Positions 6,637-17,585 of a stretch of 64,000 nt of DNA are shown piece after piece; position 1 is the first letter of the stretch; the number at the start of each line of letters is the position of its first letter. This stretch comes from Streptomyces sp. XY006 (GTDB lineage Bacteria; Actinomycetota; Actinomycetes; Streptomycetales; Streptomycetaceae), in contig NZ_NOKT01000033.1 in the NCBI RefSeq assembly GCF_002237655.1, forward strand, positions 1-64,000. Reading direction: 5' to 3'. A program made the translations under genes and the position numbers. Below the pieces are notes generated by a model, which saw nothing but the letters and a program-made list of their open reading frames with translations, had not been told where the DNA came from and searched no databases.

Positions 6637-8760
6637 ATGGCGCCACAGCGAAACGCCGGGGCGGGCGCGGAAGCGGAACTTCCTGAATACGCCGGTCACT
6701 ACCGTCTGGAGTCCTGTCTGGGCTCGGGTGGCATGGGCGTGGTGCACCTGGCCCGGAGCACCTCCGGGATGAAGCTCGCCGTGAAGGTCGTGCACGCGGA
6801 GTTCGCCAAGGACCTTGAGTTCAGGGGGCGTTTCCGGCAGGAGGTGGCGGCTGCCCGGCGGGTCAGCGGGGCCTTCACCGCGCCGGTCGTGGACGCCGAC
6901 CCCGAGGCCGGACGGCCCTGGATGGCCACGCTGTTCATCCCGGGTCCGACGCTCGCCCAGGAGGTGAAGCGGAACGGGCCGCTGGCCCCTGCCCAGTTGC
7001 GCCGGCTGATGGCCGGGCTCGCCGAGGCCCTGCGGGACATCCACCGGGTCGGGGTCGTGCACCGGGACCTGAAGCCGAGCAACGTGCTGCTCGCCGAGGA
7101 CGGGCCGAAGGTCATCGACTTCGGCATCTCCCGCCCCGCGGACAGCGAGTTGCGGACCGAGACCGGCAAGCTCATCGGCACACCGCCCTTCATGGCGCCC
7201 GAGCAGTTCCGGCGGCCGAGGGAAGTCGGGCCCGCCGCCGACGTGTTCGCCCTCGGCTCCGTGATGGTGCACGCGGCGACCGGGAGGGGGCCGTTCGACT
7301 CCGACAGCCCGTATGTCGTCGCCTACCAGGTCGTGCACGACGAGCCCGAGCTGACCGGAGTGCCGGAGGAGCTGGTGCCGCTCGTGCGGCGCTGTCTCGC
7401 CAAGGAGCCCGAGGACCGGCCCTCGCCCGACGCGTTGATGCGGGAACTGCGGTCGGTGGCCGCCTCGTACGACACGCAGGCCTTCATACCGCAGCAGCGT
7501 GTGGCGGAGCAGCCGGTGGAGGAGGGGGCGGAGCCGGGTGGGCCCGGGGGCGCCCCCGAGGCGGAGGAGAAGCCGGCCCGGCGGATCGGCAGGCGGGGGG
7601 CGCTGGCCGCCGGGGCCGCCGGGCTGGTTCTGGCCGGGGCGCTGGCGTCGGTGTCCCTGGCCGGGGGCGGAAGCCCGGCGCCGGAGGTCACCTCGCCGCG
7701 GACGACGGCTGCCGCGTTCTCCGGCTGGGAGGCGGAGCCGGTGGGCCGCGAGGGCGTGCCGCAGTGCTCGTACGGGAAGGGCACGCTGCTCTGCGCCCGG
7801 GACGGGCTGGTGTTCGCGCTCGACGCCGCTGACGGCCGGGTGCGGTGGCGGCATCCGCTGGAAGGCGCCGCCGCCGATGGGCCGCCGGCCGGTCCGCCGG
7901 CCGTGGCGGACGGGCTGGTGCTGGCGGGGCTCGGGCAGGGGCGGGGGCTGACCGCGCTCGACATCGCCTCGGGTGACGTGGTCCGGGACGCGGAGCTGCC
8001 CGTCCACGGGGGCTTGCGGGAAGTGGACGGCATGGTGCTGCTCACCGCGGCGGACGGCACGGTCAGCGGGGTGGACGCCGCTTCCGGTGACGTGAAGTGG
8101 AGCCATCGCGTCGCGGGGCAGGACGTGCCGTACTTCGTGTCGTTCGCCGGTGATCCGCTGGCGTACGCGGCGAGTGTGTCCGGGGACGGGGGCAGCACCC
8201 GCGTCACGGCGGTGGATCCGCACTCGGGGGACGTGCGGTGGGACGCGCGGCTCGACGGAGGTCTGGAACCGCTCGGGACGGTGGACGGGGCGGTCGTCCT
8301 CCTCTCGGTCGACGCGGCCACGCAGGAGGCCCGGGCCGTGGTGCGCTACGACCCCCGGACCCGGAAGAGCGTGCGGGTGCCGTTGCGGGTGCCGCTGCAG
8401 CAGGCGGAGGGCAGTGTGCGCGGGGACGTCGTGCACCTCATGGCGACGGGCGGTTCGCTGGTCGCGGTCGACCTGGCGGCGCGCGAGGAGCTGTGGCGGC
8501 TGGAGACGGGTGTGGTGCGGGGGTCCAGGCCGGCCGCCGACGGCCGGCATGTGTACGTCACCGCGCCGGACGGGCGGCTGCTCGGCGTCGACGCGCGGCG
8601 CGGCAGGCTCCTCGGGGAGACGCCGCCGCGGCTGGGGACGCGCTCGGACCGGGTCCCGGCCGCCCTGCCCGAGCCGGTGGTGGTGGGCGACCGGGTCTAC
8701 GGCAGCGCGCCCGACGGCACGGTCTTCGCCGTCAGCGGGCGCGCTCCGGCCGGCTGGTAG
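6637..8760 (+). CDS. Membrane Ser/Thr protein kinase with PQQ-type beta-propeller sensor
   Basis: The 707-residue protein is a Hanks-type kinase (G-loop LGSGGMGVV 28-36, Lys50, HRDLKPSN 142-149, DFG 161-163), then a Pro/Glu-rich linker, one membrane helix (about 320-342) and an outer-surface domain (about 365-707) with repeated blades of the type VFALDAADGRVRW and LTALDIASGDVV that mark PQQ/beta-propeller repeats. It probably senses an outside ligand through the propeller and phosphorylates cytoplasmic targets. The GGGGGTGG stretch before the ATG serves as ribosome site. It is transcribed alone and followed by a strong terminator. Confidence 0.93.
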   Translation: MAPQRNAGAGAEAELPEYAGHYRLESCLGSGGMGVVHLARSTSGMKLAVKVVHAEFAKDLEFRGRFRQEVAAARRVSGAFTAPVVDADPEAGRPWMATLFIPGPTLAQEVKRNGPLAPAQLRRLMAGLAEALRDIHRVGVVHRDLKPSNVLLAEDGPKVIDFGISRPADSELRTETGKLIGTPPFMAPEQFRRPREVGPAADVFALGSVMVHAATGRGPFDSDSPYVVAYQVVHDEPELTGVPEELVPLVRRCLAKEPEDRPSPDALMRELRSVAASYDTQAFIPQQRVAEQPVEEGAEPGGPGGAPEAEEKPARRIGRRGALAAGAAGLVLAGALASVSLAGGGSPAPEVTSPRTTAAAFSGWEAEPVGREGVPQCSYGKGTLLCARDGLVFALDAADGRVRWRHPLEGAAADGPPAGPPAVADGLVLAGLGQGRGLTALDIASGDVVRDAELPVHGGLREVDGMVLLTAADGTVSGVDAASGDVKWSHRVAGQDVPYFVSFAGDPLAYAASVSGDGGSTRVTAVDPHSGDVRWDARLDGGLEPLGTVDGAVVLLSVDAATQEARAVVRYDPRTRKSVRVPLRVPLQQAEGSVRGDVVHLMATGGSLVAVDLAAREELWRLETGVVRGSRPAADGRHVYVTAPDGRLLGVDARRGRLLGETPPRLGTRSDRVPAALPEPVVVGDRVYGSAPDGTVFAVSGRAPAGW

Positions 8761-8770
8761 CAGGCATACG

Positions 8771-8805
8771 CGAGGGCCGCTCCCCGGGACGGGGAGCGGC
8801 CCTCG
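8771..8805. terminator. Bidirectional hairpin terminator
   Basis: A perfect 15-bp stem (CGAGGGCCGCTCCCC at 8771-8785 with 8791-8805) and 5-nt loop lies between the convergent kinase and ilvD genes. Confidence 0.85.
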
Positions 8806-8818
8806 GCCGTGCGGGGGT

Positions 8819-10672
8819 TCAGCCCAGCTTCGACACGTCCCGGACGGCGCCCTTGTCCGCGCTGGTCGCCATCGCCGCGTAGGCGCGCAGCGCGGCGGAG
8901 ACCTTGCGGTCGCGGTTCTTCGGGGCGTACCGGCCGTTCAGCGCCTGCTCGCGGCGGGCCAGCTCGGCGTCGTCGACCAGCAGGTCGATCGAGCGGTTGG
9001 GAATGTCGATGCGGATGCGGTCGCCGTCCTCGACCAGGGCGATGGTGCCGCCCGCTGCCGCCTCGGGCGAGGCGTGGCCGATGGACAGGCCCGAGGTGCC
9101 GCCGGAGAAGCGGCCGTCGGTGACCAGCGCGCAGGTCTTGCCCAGACCGCGGCCCTTCAGGTACGAGGTCGGGTAGAGCATCTCCTGCATGCCGGGGCCG
9201 CCCTTGGGGCCCTCGTAGCGGATGACGACGACGTCGCCGTCCTTGACCTGCTGGGTGAGGATCTTCTGGACGGCCTCCTCCTGCGACTCGCAGACGACCG
9301 CCGGGCCCTCGAAGGTCCAGATGGACTCGTCGACGCCGGCCGTCTTCACGACGCAGCCGTCCACGGCCAGGTTGCCCTTGAGGACCGCGAGGCCGCCGTC
9401 CTTGGAGTAGGCGTGCTCGGCGGAGCGGATGCAGCCGCCCTCGGCGTCCTCGTCCAGGGCCTCCCAGCGCTCGGACTGGGAGAAGGCCTCGGCGGAGCGG
9501 ACGCAGCCGGGGGCCGCGTGCCACAGCTCGACGGCCTCGGCGGACGGGGAGCCGCCGCGCACGTCCCAGGTCTTCAGCCAGTCGGCGAGGGACGGGCTGT
9601 GCACGGAGTGCACGTCCTCGTTGAGCAGGCCCGCGCGGTGCAGCTCGCCGAGCAGGGCGGGGATGCCGCCCGCCCGGTGCACGTCCTCCATGTAGTACGT
9701 GCGGTCCTTGGCCACGTTCGGGGCGACCTTGGCCAGGCACGGCACGCGGCGGGAGACCTCGTTGATCTCCTCCAGGCCGAAGGGGACGCCCGCCTCCTGG
9801 GCGGCGGCCAGCAGGTGCAGGATCGTGTTGGTGGAGCCGCCCATGGCGATGTCGAGGGCCATGGCGTTCTCGAAGGCCGCGAAGGACGCCACGCTGCGCG
9901 GCAGGACCGTCTCGTCGTCCTGCTCGTAGTAGCGGCGGGTGATGTCCATGACCGTCTTCGCGGCGTTGACGTAGAGCTGTTTGCGGGCCGTGTGCGTGGC
10001 CAGGACCGAGCCGTTGCCCGGCAGGGACAGGCCGATGGCCTCGGTCAGGCAGTTCATCGAGTTGGCGGTGAACATGCCGGAACAGGAACCGCAGGTCGGA
10101 CAGGCGTTCTCCTCGATGCGGAGGATGTCCTCGTCCGAGATCTTGTCGTTCACGGCGTCGGAGATCGCGTCGACCAGGTCGAGCGTGCGGACGGTGCCGT
10201 CGACGAGGGTGGCGCGGCCGGACTCCATCGGGCCGCCGGAGACGAAGACCGTGGGGATGTTCAGCCGCAGGGCGGCGTTGAGCATGCCCGGGGTGATCTT
10301 GTCGCAGTTGGAGATGCAGATCAGGGCGTCGGCGCAGTGGGCCTCGACCATGTACTCCACGCTGTCCGCGATCAGGTCGCGGGAGGGCAGGGAGTACAGC
10401 ATGCCGCCGTGGCCCATGGCGATGCCGTCGTCCACGGCGATGGTGTTGAACTCGCGCGGGATGCCGCCGGCCTCCCGGACGGCCTCGCTGACGATCCGGC
10501 CGACCGGCGCGAGGTGCGTGTGGCCGGGGACGAACTCCGTGAAGCTGTTGGCGACGGCGATGATCGGCTTGCGGCCGATGTCCGCACCCGGTACACCGGA
10601 GGCGCGCATCAGGGCGCGGGCGCCCGCCATGTTGCGGCCGTGGGTGACTGTGCGGGACCTCAGCTCGGGCAT
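8819..10672 (-). CDS. ilvD: Dihydroxy-acid dehydratase
   Basis: The 617-residue enzyme dehydrates dihydroxyisovalerate and dihydroxymethylvalerate to the 2-keto acids in valine, isoleucine and pantothenate synthesis. Iron-sulfur ligands are seen in [11 protein letters not shown] and [16 protein letters not shown], typical of IlvD/Edd. The start at 10672 ([19 protein letters not shown]) is the usual family N-terminus and has a GGAGCGAGC ribosome site; the 43 upstream residues of the frame are not conserved in character. Confidence 0.95.
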   Translation of the reverse strand: MPELRSRTVTHGRNMAGARALMRASGVPGADIGRKPIIAVANSFTEFVPGHTHLAPVGRIVSEAVREAGGIPREFNTIAVDDGIAMGHGGMLYSLPSRDLIADSVEYMVEAHCADALICISNCDKITPGMLNAALRLNIPTVFVSGGPMESGRATLVDGTVRTLDLVDAISDAVNDKISDEDILRIEENACPTCGSCSGMFTANSMNCLTEAIGLSLPGNGSVLATHTARKQLYVNAAKTVMDITRRYYEQDDETVLPRSVASFAAFENAMALDIAMGGSTNTILHLLAAAQEAGVPFGLEEINEVSRRVPCLAKVAPNVAKDRTYYMEDVHRAGGIPALLGELHRAGLLNEDVHSVHSPSLADWLKTWDVRGGSPSAEAVELWHAAPGCVRSAEAFSQSERWEALDEDAEGGCIRSAEHAYSKDGGLAVLKGNLAVDGCVVKTAGVDESIWTFEGPAVVCESQEEAVQKILTQQVKDGDVVVIRYEGPKGGPGMQEMLYPTSYLKGRGLGKTCALVTDGRFSGGTSGLSIGHASPEAAAGGTIALVEDGDRIRIDIPNRSIDLLVDDAELARREQALNGRYAPKNRDRKVSAALRAYAAMATSADKGAVRDVSKLG

Positions 10673-10810
10673 CGTCGCTCGCTCCTTCAGAGACTGCGTC
10701 AGAGGATTCGGAGATTTCTGACTGCTGTCGAGCGTACGCCGCTCATCCAGAGGGCGGGACGCGGTGTCCGGAATGCGGGATGACCGTCTCGTCCGCGGCA
10801 CCCGCGAGGC

Positions 10811-11443
10811 TTACGGATCGGTCAGGTGTCCCTGCACGACCGGGGCCAGCCGGGCGATGATCTGCTCCGGGTCCGCCGAGGCCAGGGGCTCGACCTTGAT
10901 GACGTAGCGCAGGATCGCCGTGCCCACGAGCTGGGCGGCGGCCAGCTCGGCCCGCAGCTCCGCGTCGGGCAGGTCCAGGCGTACCGCGATGCGGCGCAGC
11001 ACCTGCGTGGCGACGATCCGGCGGAAGACGGCGGCCGCGGTGTCGTTGGTGAGGGCGGAGCGGACGATGGCGAGCAGGGGCGCGCGGGTCGCCGGGTTCT
11101 CCCAGACGCCGAAGAAGAAGCGGGCCAGCCGCTCGCCGACGCCGTCGAGCGGGCCCTCCTCGATGGCCTTCGGGGCCTGCAGCGCGGGTCCGAAGGACTG
11201 GGTGATCGCCGCTTCGAAGACCTGTTCCTTGGTGCCGAAGTAGTGGTGCACGAGGGCCGAGTCGACGCCGGCGGTCTTGGCGATGCCGCGCACGGACGTC
11301 TTCTCGTAGCCGCGCTCGGAGAACTCGTCGCGCGCGGCGGTGAGGATGCGGTCGCGGGTGTCGGCCGACTCCGTGCGCGGGGGGCGGCCGCGGCGGCGGG
11401 CCGCGGGGCCGGGCCCGGTGCCGGACGGGGGCCGGCCGGTCAT
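10811..11443 (-). CDS. TetR-family transcriptional regulator
   Basis: The 210-residue protein has the TetR helix-turn-helix at about 30-75 ([37 protein letters not shown]) after a basic Arg-rich tail ([11 protein letters not shown]). The C-terminal ligand domain does not identify the inducer. The ATG at 11443 overlaps the stop of the sugar-isomerase gene (ATGA), so they form one unit; the longer frame upstream is the isomerase in another frame. Confidence 0.9.
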   Translation of the reverse strand: MTGRPPSGTGPGPAARRRGRPPRTESADTRDRILTAARDEFSERGYEKTSVRGIAKTAGVDSALVHHYFGTKEQVFEAAITQSFGPALQAPKAIEEGPLDGVGERLARFFFGVWENPATRAPLLAIVRSALTNDTAAAVFRRIVATQVLRRIAVRLDLPDAELRAELAAAQLVGTAILRYVIKVEPLASADPEQIIARLAPVVQGHLTDP

Positions 11444-12264
11444 CGGCGCGGCACCTTCGCGGCCGAGGCCAGGTGGAGGCGGGTGAAGGCCAGGGCCTCG
11501 GCGAGGTCGGCCTCGCGCTCCGCGCTGGACATGGCACGGCGGGTGTTGACCTCGATGACGACGTGGCCGTCGAAGCCGGTCAGGGCGAGCCGCTCCAGCA
11601 CCTCGGCGCAGGGCTGCGTGCCGCGGCCGGGCACCAGGTGCTCGTCCTTGGCGGAGCCGCGGCCGTCGGCGAGGTGGACGTGGCCGAGGCGGTCCCCCAT
11701 GCGGTCGACCATGGCCAGCGCGTCGGAGCGGGCCGTCGCCGTGTGGCTGAGGTCGATCGTGAAGTGACGGTAGTCGTCCTTCGTGACGTCCCAGTCGGGG
11801 GCGTAGGCCAGCATCTCGCGGTCGCGGTAGCGCCAGGGGTACATGTTCTCGACGGCGAAGCGCACGTCCGTCTCGTTCGCCATGCGCCAGATGCCGGCGA
11901 CGAAGTCGCGCGCGTACTGGCGCTGCCAGCGGAACGGGGGGTGGACCACGACCGTGCTCGCGTCCAGCTTCTCGGCCGCCGCGCGGGCCCGCTGCAGCTT
12001 GGTCCACGGGTCGGTGGACCACACGCGCTGCGTGATGAGCAGGCAGGGGGCGTGCACCGCCAGGATCGGGATGCGGTGGTAGTCGCTGAGTCGGCGCAGG
12101 GCCTCGATGTCCTGGCTGACCGGGTCGGTCCAGACCATGACCTCGACCCCGTCGTAGCCGAGGCGCGCGGCGATCTCGAAGGCCGTGGCCGTCGACTCCG
12201 GGTAGACCGAGGCCGTCGAGAGGGCGACCTTCGCGTCCGGGATCTTCACGGCTGGCTCTGCCAT
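11440..12264 (-). CDS. Sugar phosphate isomerase/epimerase-like TIM-barrel protein
   Basis: The 274-residue protein belongs to the AP endonuclease 2/xylose isomerase-like TIM-barrel family. Metal-site features are visible in [35 protein letters not shown] and the terminal VVIEVNTR. The substrate is unknown. It is probably leaderless: TAACCT (12272-12277) lies 7 nt before the ATG. It is followed by, and coupled to, the TetR gene. Confidence 0.85.
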   Translation of the reverse strand: MAEPAVKIPDAKVALSTASVYPESTATAFEIAARLGYDGVEVMVWTDPVSQDIEALRRLSDYHRIPILAVHAPCLLITQRVWSTDPWTKLQRARAAAEKLDASTVVVHPPFRWQRQYARDFVAGIWRMANETDVRFAVENMYPWRYRDREMLAYAPDWDVTKDDYRHFTIDLSHTATARSDALAMVDRMGDRLGHVHLADGRGSAKDEHLVPGRGTQPCAEVLERLALTGFDGHVVIEVNTRRAMSSAEREADLAEALAFTRLHLASAAKVPRR

Positions 12265-12362
12265 GCAGGACAGGTTACGGGGTGGGATGGGCAGGTCGTG
12301 GGGTGCCTATTCGCCGTTGTGGTGATTGCCACGTGGTGAGCTCCGCGCACGCCGAATCTTCC

Positions 12363-13295
12363 CTACACCGAGTCCATGTGGTCGAGCCGGCGCAGGATCA
12401 CGCCCTCCCGCAGCGCCCACGGGCAGATCTCCACGCGCTCCACGCCGAACAGGTCCATCGCGGCCTCCGCCACCAGGGCACCGGCCAGCAGCTGGCCCGC
12501 CCTGCCCTCCGAGACGCCGGGCAGTTCGGCCCGCTCCCGCTCGGTCATGCCGGACAGCTTGGGGACCCAGCTCTCCACGGACTCGCGCTTGAGTTCGCGC
12601 TGGACGTAGGGGCCCTCGGCGGAGCGGGCGGCGCCGGCTATGCGGGCCAGCTGCTTGAAGGTCTTGGACGTGGCGACGACGTGGTCGGGGGCGCCGAGGC
12701 GGCTGAACTCGCCGACCGTGCGGGCGATCTCGGTGCGGACGTGGCGGCGCAGGGCCCGGACGTCGTCGGGGGCGGGCGGGTCGCCGGGCAGCCAGCCTGC
12801 GGTGAGGCGGCCGGCGCCCAGGGGCAGGGAGGCGGCCGCGTCGGGCTCCTCGTCCATGCCGTAGGCGATCTCCAGGGAGCCGCCGCCGATGTCCAGCACC
12901 AGCAGCTTCCCGGCCGACCAGCCGAACCAGCGGCGGGCCGCGAGGAACGTGAGGCGCGCCTCCTCCTCGCCGGTCAGGACCTGGAGCTCGACGCCGGTCT
13001 CGGCGCGCACGCGGGCGAGGACCTCGTCGGCGTTGCGGGCCTCCCGGACGGCGGAGGTCGCGAACGGCAGGATCTCCTCGACGCCCTTGTCCTCGGCGGC
13101 CTGGAGCGCCTCGTGGATGACCGAGATCAGCCGGTCGACGCCGGCGGGGCCGATCGCGCCGTCGCCGTCGAGGAGCTGGGCGAGGCGCAGTTCGACCTTG
13201 TGCGAGTGCGCGGGCAGCGGGCACGCGCCGGGGTGCGCGTCCACCACGAGCAGATGCACCGTGTTCGAACCCACGTCGAGGACACCGAGTCTCAT
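12363..13295 (-). CDS. Exopolyphosphatase / pppGpp phosphohydrolase family protein
   Basis: The 310-residue protein is a Ppx/GppA-type phosphatase of the actin/HSP70 ATPase fold. The N-terminal [19 protein letters not shown] is the phosphate-1 motif, and [14 protein letters not shown] is the second. Length matches the short actinobacterial form. It would hydrolyse polyphosphate and/or pppGpp, linking to the stringent response. TAGCGT (13303-13308) sits 7 nt before the ATG, so the transcript is likely leaderless. Confidence 0.9.
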   Translation of the reverse strand: MRLGVLDVGSNTVHLLVVDAHPGACPLPAHSHKVELRLAQLLDGDGAIGPAGVDRLISVIHEALQAAEDKGVEEILPFATSAVREARNADEVLARVRAETGVELQVLTGEEEARLTFLAARRWFGWSAGKLLVLDIGGGSLEIAYGMDEEPDAAASLPLGAGRLTAGWLPGDPPAPDDVRALRRHVRTEIARTVGEFSRLGAPDHVVATSKTFKQLARIAGAARSAEGPYVQRELKRESVESWVPKLSGMTERERAELPGVSEGRAGQLLAGALVAEAAMDLFGVERVEICPWALREGVILRRLDHMDSV

Positions 13296-13366
13296 GTACG
13301 GAACGCTACTGCGAGCCGGGCCGTCCGCCGTCCTCGGTGCGGGGATGCGGCCCGTACCCTGGAGGC

Positions 13367-14167
13367 GTGCCAAAGACGAAAAAGGCCAAGCGCGACAAAT
13401 CACCGGGCGTCGCGGTACCCGACGAGCAGGGGCTCGACTTCGCTCGCGCGTGGGTGGAGTTTCCCGATCCGGCGGACGACGAGCAGGTGTTCCGCTGCGA
13501 TCTGACATGGCTGACCTCTCGCTGGAACTGCATCTTCGGCAGCGGCTGCCAGGGCATCCAGGCCGGCCGCGCGGACGACGGGTGCTGCACCCTGGGTGCC
13601 CATTTCTCCGACGAGGACGACGAGAAGCGCGTCGCCGAGCATGTGGCCAGGCTCACGCCGGACATCTGGCAGCACCACGCCGAAGGCACGGCCAACGGCT
13701 GGGTCTCCGAGGACGAGGACGGCGACCGGCAGACCCGGCCCTTCCAGGGGTCCTGCATCTTCCAGAACCGGCCCGGCTTCCCGGGCGGCATGGGCTGCTC
13801 GCTGCACATCCTCGCCCTGAAGGAGGGCCGCGAGCCGCTGGAGACCAAGCCGGACGTGTGCTGGCAGCTGCCGGTGCGCCGGACGTACGAGTGGATCGAC
13901 CGGCCCGACGACACGCGCGTGCTGCAGGTGTCGATCGGTGAGTACGACCGCCGCGGCTGGGGCCCGGGCGGGCACGACCTGCACTGGTGGTGCACCTCGG
14001 CGACCTCGGCGCACGGCGCGGGCGATCCGGTCTACGTCTCCTACCGGCCCGAGCTCATCGAGCTCATGGGCAAGGCAGGCTACGACCGGCTGGTCGAGCT
14101 GTGCGAGGAGCGACTGGCCTCGCAGCTGCCGCTTCTCGCGCCGCACCCCGCGGATCCGGTGGTCTGA
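13367..14167 (+). CDS. Cysteine-cluster protein (YkgJ/zinc- or iron-chelating type)
   Basis: The 266-residue soluble protein has a cysteine array: RCDLTWL, then [36 protein letters not shown] and [13 protein letters not shown]. This resembles the UPF0153/YkgJ putative metal-chelating domain. Function is unknown. The GTG at 13367 is chosen because TACCCT (13355-13360) is 6 nt upstream, giving a leaderless message; the GGAGG directly before the GTG is too close to act as a ribosome site. The gene is divergent from ppx/gppA, and the two leaderless promoters nearly abut. Confidence 0.75.
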   Translation: MPKTKKAKRDKSPGVAVPDEQGLDFARAWVEFPDPADDEQVFRCDLTWLTSRWNCIFGSGCQGIQAGRADDGCCTLGAHFSDEDDEKRVAEHVARLTPDIWQHHAEGTANGWVSEDEDGDRQTRPFQGSCIFQNRPGFPGGMGCSLHILALKEGREPLETKPDVCWQLPVRRTYEWIDRPDDTRVLQVSIGEYDRRGWGPGGHDLHWWCTSATSAHGAGDPVYVSYRPELIELMGKAGYDRLVELCEERLASQLPLLAPHPADPVV

Positions 14168-14178
14168 GCGGCCGGGCG

Positions 14179-15897
14179 CTACGACGTGGCCGGGCTCGGG
14201 TCGCCGCTGTCCGACGGCGGGGGCGTCGAGCCCGCCGGCTCGGTGGGCTCCGGGTCCGTCGGCGTGGGCGTGGGGTCCGGGCCGGGCGACGGGGGCTGCG
14301 TGGTCGGTGTCGGGTCCGGGGCGGACGTCGTGGGCGTCGGGTCGGGCCGGGTGGAGGGCGGCTCGGCCGGGCTGCTGGGGCGCGGGCCGGGGCCGGAGGG
14401 GCTGGGCGCGCTGCCGTAGCCCTCGATGTGGACGACGGCTCCGACGGGGGCGACCGCCACCTGCGCGTGCCAGGGGCCGGCGGGCTCCCGCAGGTGGTCG
14501 ACGTACACCTTGATCGTCAACGACTCGCCGGGGCCGAGCGTTCCCGAGGACTGGCTGAGGTAGAGCCAGTCCGCTCCCGTGCTGGCCGACCAGCGGACCG
14601 GGGCGGTCCCGGTGGCGGTGAGGGTGACGAGGGTGGTGTCGCCGCTGTTGTCCGCCGTGACCTCCAGGGCGGTCCCGCGGCCGGCGCCGGCGACGCCGAT
14701 GACCTCGACGGAGACGTCGGCCTTGCCGTCCTTGCCGAACCGGGGGCCGGGCCGGGTGCCGGCGTTGCCGGTGTTCTCGTAGCCGCCGCCCGCCATCTCG
14801 CCGTCCAGGGCGAACGGGTCGTCCGCCTCGCGCGCGGAGGCCGAGCGGCCGTCGTGGCCCTCGCCGACCGGGGTGCCCCGGTAGGCGGCCCACAGGGCGA
14901 GCACGGGCGCGGCGACGACGGTGGCGACGACGGTCGTGGTGACGGCACGCGCGCGGAGCCGGTCGCGGCGGGCGGCGTGGTCCTTGGGGTCCATCGGGAA
15001 ACCGCGCCGGTCGAAGCGCGGCCCGGCGCTCCGCGCGCGCGGGTGGTGCGCCATGGCGACGTGCAGCGCCGCCCGGGGCGCCGGCAGGACGGGCAGTTCG
15101 GCGGGGGTGACGCTGGTGCCGGGCCAGCGGCCGGGGATGGCGCGCTCGGCAGCCCGGCGGCAGCGCGGGCAGTCGTCGACGTGCCGGACGAGCTCGCGGC
15201 GCAGGGCCGTGCCGAGCACCAGCCGGTCGTCGCCGACGAGGTGCGCGACGCTCGGGCACGCCCCGGTCTCGACGACGGCGAGGGCCGCGCGCGTGCGTTC
15301 CACCTCGCAGGCGGCGGAGGCGAGCAGATCGCGGGCGGCGGCCTCGTCCATGCCGAGCACGGCGGCGACCTCGTGGGCGGCGAGGTGGTGGCGCACGGCC
15401 AGTTCGAGCGCCTCGCGCTGCTCCGGGGTGGTGCCGGCGGCCTCGGGCCAGGCCAGCAGGGCCAGTTCGCGGCGGCGCCGCTCCTGGACCTCCTCCGAGG
15501 GGGCCGGGGCGGCCGGCCGGTCGGCGCGCTGCCGGCCGGCGCGGCCCGCCGCGTGGCTGCTCTGACGTTTCTGCTTGGCCTCGGCCAGCTTGCGCAGGCA
15601 CGCCCAGCGGGCCAGCGCGTAGAGCCAGGCCCTGCGGTCCGCGGGCGCGTCCGGGACGTGCCGGCCGCGGCGTTCGGCGAGGGCGAGGACGTCGCCCAGG
15701 GCGGCGGTCGCGGCGTCGTGGTCGCACAGCACGGACAGGCAGTAGGTGAACAGGCCGTCCAGGTACGGCTCGTAGCGCGCGGGCGGCCGCTGCGCCAGCG
15801 TGCGAGCCGCCGCGCGGTCACGCGCTTCCCGGTGCGCCCGATGCGCGCCGGCCGTGCGGGTCGAGCGGGTCGAGATCTCCGGAGAACTGCTCATCAT
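14179..15897 (-). CDS. Sigma-factor-like/anti-sigma zinc finger/BACON fusion membrane protein
   Basis: The 572-residue protein has four parts. Residues 40-205 look like ECF sigma regions (RYEPYLDGLFTYCL, WLYALARWACLRKL, then HHLAAHEVAAVLGMDEAAARDLL). Residues 239-246 form an H-x3-C-x2-C motif (HVDDCPRC) like zinc anti-sigma domains. A membrane helix follows at about 319-338. The outer part has a BACON-like beta domain (around TGTAPVRWSASTGADWLYLSQSSG) and a long Pro/Ser/Thr tail. It may be a membrane-tethered sigma-like regulator or a degenerate one. TACGGT 6 nt before the first of two ATGs (15897, 15894) suggests a leaderless start. Confidence 0.78.
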   Translation of the reverse strand: MMSSSPEISTRSTRTAGAHRAHREARDRAAARTLAQRPPARYEPYLDGLFTYCLSVLCDHDAATAALGDVLALAERRGRHVPDAPADRRAWLYALARWACLRKLAEAKQKRQSSHAAGRAGRQRADRPAAPAPSEEVQERRRRELALLAWPEAAGTTPEQREALELAVRHHLAAHEVAAVLGMDEAAARDLLASAACEVERTRAALAVVETGACPSVAHLVGDDRLVLGTALRRELVRHVDDCPRCRRAAERAIPGRWPGTSVTPAELPVLPAPRAALHVAMAHHPRARSAGPRFDRRGFPMDPKDHAARRDRLRARAVTTTVVATVVAAPVLALWAAYRGTPVGEGHDGRSASAREADDPFALDGEMAGGGYENTGNAGTRPGPRFGKDGKADVSVEVIGVAGAGRGTALEVTADNSGDTTLVTLTATGTAPVRWSASTGADWLYLSQSSGTLGPGESLTIKVYVDHLREPAGPWHAQVAVAPVGAVVHIEGYGSAPSPSGPGPRPSSPAEPPSTRPDPTPTTSAPDPTPTTQPPSPGPDPTPTPTDPEPTEPAGSTPPPSDSGDPSPATS

Positions 15898-16095
15898 TCG
15901 GCGACCGTAGGCGGCCGGAAGGGGCGCCTTCCGACGGCTTGAGCACATTTAATCCGTACGGGTGAAACGATCCCTCAAACGGGGACACGAACCCCCCGCC
16001 CCGGACCCCGGCGGGGGGTGGCGGACCCCTGGCGCGAGGGCGGCCGGCGCCGTCCGGTCGCCGCGTTGTCAGTGGCGGGGGCTACGGTTCGGTCC

Positions 16096-17505
16096 ATGGC
16101 TGCCCGTACGAAATCCACCAAGGACCGCCCGTCCTACCGCTGCACGGAGTGCGGCTGGCAGACGGCGAAGTGGCTCGGCCGCTGCCCCGAGTGCCAGGCC
16201 TGGGGGACGATCGAGGAGTACGGCACGCCCGCGGTCCGCACGACGACCCCCGGGCGGGTCACCACCTCCGCCCTGCCCATCGGCCAGGTGGACGGCCGCC
16301 AGGCCGCCGCCCGCACCACCGGCGTGCCCGAGCTGGACCGCGTGCTCGGCGGCGGGCTGGTCCCCGGCGCGGTGGTGCTCGTCGCGGGCGAGCCCGGCGT
16401 CGGCAAGTCGACGCTGCTGCTGGACGTGGCGGCCAAGTCCGCGAGCGACGAGCACCGCACGCTGTACGTGACGGGCGAGGAGTCGGCGAGCCAGGTCCGG
16501 CTGCGCGCCGACCGCATCGGCGCCATCGACGACCACCTGTACCTGGCGGCCGAGACGGATCTGGCGGCCGTGCTGGGCCACTTGGACGCGGTGAAGCCGT
16601 CGCTGCTGATCCTGGACTCGGTGCAGACGGTGGCCTCCCCGGAGATCGACGGCGCGCCCGGCGGCATGGCCCAGGTGCGCGAGGTCGCCGGAGCCCTGAT
16701 CCGCGCCTCCAAGGAGCGCGGCATGTCCACGCTCCTGGTGGGCCACGTCACGAAGGACGGCGCGATCGCGGGCCCGCGCCTGCTGGAGCACCTGGTGGAC
16801 GTCGTCCTGCACTTCGAGGGCGACCGGCACGCCCGCCTGCGGCTCGTACGCGGCGTCAAGAACCGCTACGGCACCACCGACGAGGTCGGCTGCTTCGAAC
16901 TGCACGACGAGGGCATCACGGGCCTCGCGGACCCGAGCGGACTTTTCCTGACACGCCGGGCGGAACCGGTCCCCGGCACCTGCCTGACCGTCACCCTGGA
17001 GGGCCGCCGCCCCCTGGTCGCCGAGGTCCAGGCGCTCACGGTCGACTCGCAGATCCCCTCCCCGCGCCGCACCACCTCGGGCCTGGAGACCTCCCGCGTC
17101 TCGATGATGCTGGCGGTGCTGGAACAGCGCGGCCGGATCAGCGCCTTGGGCAAAAGGGACATCTACTCCGCGACGGTCGGCGGGGTGAAGCTCTCCGAGC
17201 CCGCGGCGGACCTCGCGGTCGCCCTCGCCCTGGCGAGCGCCGCGAGTGACACACCTCTCCCCAAGAACCTCGTCGCGATCGGCGAAGTGGGCCTCGCGGG
17301 CGAGGTGAGACGAGTCACGGGCGTGCAGCGCCGCCTGGCGGAAGCCCACCGCCTGGGCTTCACGCACGCCCTGGTACCGGGCGATCCGGGGAAGATCCCG
17401 GCGGGTATGAAGGTCCTGGAAGTCGCGGACATAGGGGACGCCCTGCGGGTCCTCCCCCGGTCCCGTCGCAGAGAGGCCCCACGGGACGAGGAGGGTCGCC
17501 GGTAG
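16096..17505 (+). CDS. radA: DNA repair protein RadA
   Basis: The 469-residue RecA-like ATPase processes branched recombination intermediates. Seen are the N-terminal C4 zinc finger (Cys16, 19, 30, 33), Walker [10 protein letters not shown], the RadA-specific [10 protein letters not shown] motif and the C-terminal Lon-protease-like domain. TACGGT (16083-16088) lies 7 nt before the ATG with no Shine-Dalgarno, so a leaderless mRNA is likely; the frame upstream of 16096 is not conserved in character. It is followed 80 bp downstream by disA, a common actinobacterial pairing. Confidence 0.96.
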   Translation: MAARTKSTKDRPSYRCTECGWQTAKWLGRCPECQAWGTIEEYGTPAVRTTTPGRVTTSALPIGQVDGRQAAARTTGVPELDRVLGGGLVPGAVVLVAGEPGVGKSTLLLDVAAKSASDEHRTLYVTGEESASQVRLRADRIGAIDDHLYLAAETDLAAVLGHLDAVKPSLLILDSVQTVASPEIDGAPGGMAQVREVAGALIRASKERGMSTLLVGHVTKDGAIAGPRLLEHLVDVVLHFEGDRHARLRLVRGVKNRYGTTDEVGCFELHDEGITGLADPSGLFLTRRAEPVPGTCLTVTLEGRRPLVAEVQALTVDSQIPSPRRTTSGLETSRVSMMLAVLEQRGRISALGKRDIYSATVGGVKLSEPAADLAVALALASAASDTPLPKNLVAIGEVGLAGEVRRVTGVQRRLAEAHRLGFTHALVPGDPGKIPAGMKVLEVADIGDALRVLPRSRRREAPRDEEGRR

Positions 17506-17585
17506 ACTTTGCCCTGGTCTCGCCCGTCCGTGCGAACCGAGCGCGCGACACGGGGGCGCCCAGAACCTGCGACCGGAGGAGTGCA

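Noticed and set aside
5977-8550. 857-aa minus-strand frame opposite the Ser/Thr kinase
   Set aside because: It is an antisense shadow with no motifs; the plus-strand kinase is unambiguous.
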